From positions 906,501 through 970,500 of the forward strand of contig NZ_CP009122.1 in assembly GCF_000803645.1 (NCBI RefSeq): 64,000 bases of DNA, read 5' to 3'. Each line of letters begins with the position of its first letter. Within the stretch, counting starts at the first letter, position 1. Positions 63,893 to 64,000 of this stretch are shown one piece after another. The notes under the pieces were generated by a model. That model saw nothing but the letters and a program-made list of their open reading frames with translations. It searched no databases and had not been told where the DNA came from. The position numbers and the translations under genes were made by a program. The DNA comes from Sphingopyxis fribergensis. Its GTDB lineage: Bacteria > Pseudomonadota > Alphaproteobacteria > Sphingomonadales > Sphingomonadaceae.

Positions 63893-64000
63893 ATGCGCCT
63901 GTTCGATTTTTCGTCGTGGCAAAGCATCGGCACCACGCTTCTGGGCCTGTGCCTCGTCACGCTGATCGGTGTCGGCATCCGGCTGATGGTGATGATGACG
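63893..64000 (+). CDS. Start of a small membrane protein gene, cut by window edge
   Basis: An ATG at 63893 with GAGAGGG upstream opens a frame that stays open to the window end (36 codons). The first residues, MRLFDFSSWQSIGTTLLGLC, continue into a hydrophobic helix (LVTLIGVGIRLMVMM). A single-pass membrane protein is likely. Not identified. Confidence 0.6.
   Translation, partial: MRLFDFSSWQSIGTTLLGLCLVTLIGVGIRLMVMMT

Overview
The window is a GC-rich chromosomal segment with strong GC bias at third codon positions. Its gene content and protein style point to an alphaproteobacterium of the Sphingomonadales, most likely Sphingopyxis or a near relative. This placement is inferred from a DUF1476 (F1-ATPase zeta-type) gene, the BolA/Grx4 pair, a fused STAS-MlaE, the paired GlsB genes and dispersed palindromic repeats of the kind seen in sphingomonads. 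No rRNA, tRNA, CRISPR array, prophage or insertion sequence was recognised.

Layout. 1-2548: end of pyruvate kinase, a palindromic repeat, then the leucyltransferase bpt. 3156-9333: three-gene redox cluster (FAD oxidoreductase fused to tandem cyclic-nucleotide-binding domains and four [4Fe-4S] clusters; a candidate di-heme cytochrome b; an FHA-domain decaheme cytochrome c), followed by a perfect CRP-type palindrome and a CpdA-like phosphodiesterase. 9327-11925: 2-hydroxyacid dehydrogenase and cysS. 11975-26229: minus-strand locus CHAT protease-like protein > CHASE2 adenylate cyclase > small exported protein > TpsB pore > 2.1-kilo-residue TpsA exoprotein. 26437-27381: DUF1476, bolA, grxD. 28043-31762: BlaI/M56 sensor pair, MBL-fold hydrolase, DUF4230. 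31828-34814: membrane protein, nadA, DUF2853-OmpA fusion. 34815-35826: a gene-free kilobase with RNA-like hairpins. 35827-36479: two GlsB/YeaQ proteins. 36768-41426: RND efflux adaptor and pump. 41497-46197: DUF445, SDR epimerase, pepN. 46365-50343: SMR exporter with a hairpin-rich leader, and an Mla-type lipid transport operon. 50446-53951: HAD-IB phosphatase, PLP gamma-family enzyme, DASS transporter. 54072-57280: lgt-midA-GNAT-pgeF, genes overlapping end to end. 57358-63806: acyl-CoA synthetase, cytochrome b / Mo-oxidoreductase pair, CFA synthase, DUF1801 and argG; a new gene starts at the right edge.

How it fits together. Two loci look under-described. The first (3156-8438) reads as a membrane electron conduit from NAD(P)H through flavin, FeS and two b hemes to ten c hemes, carrying built-in cyclic-nucleotide and phosphopeptide sensing. 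The second (11975-26229) couples a periplasmic CHAT protein and a CHASE2 adenylate cyclase to a two-partner secretion system. The window therefore encodes a cAMP producer, a probable cAMP hydrolase, a probable cAMP-binding enzyme and a CRP-type site, so a shared cAMP circuit is a reasonable but untested inference. The rest is mostly envelope upkeep (Mla, Lgt, PgeF, CFA, RND, OmpA-like) and core metabolism.
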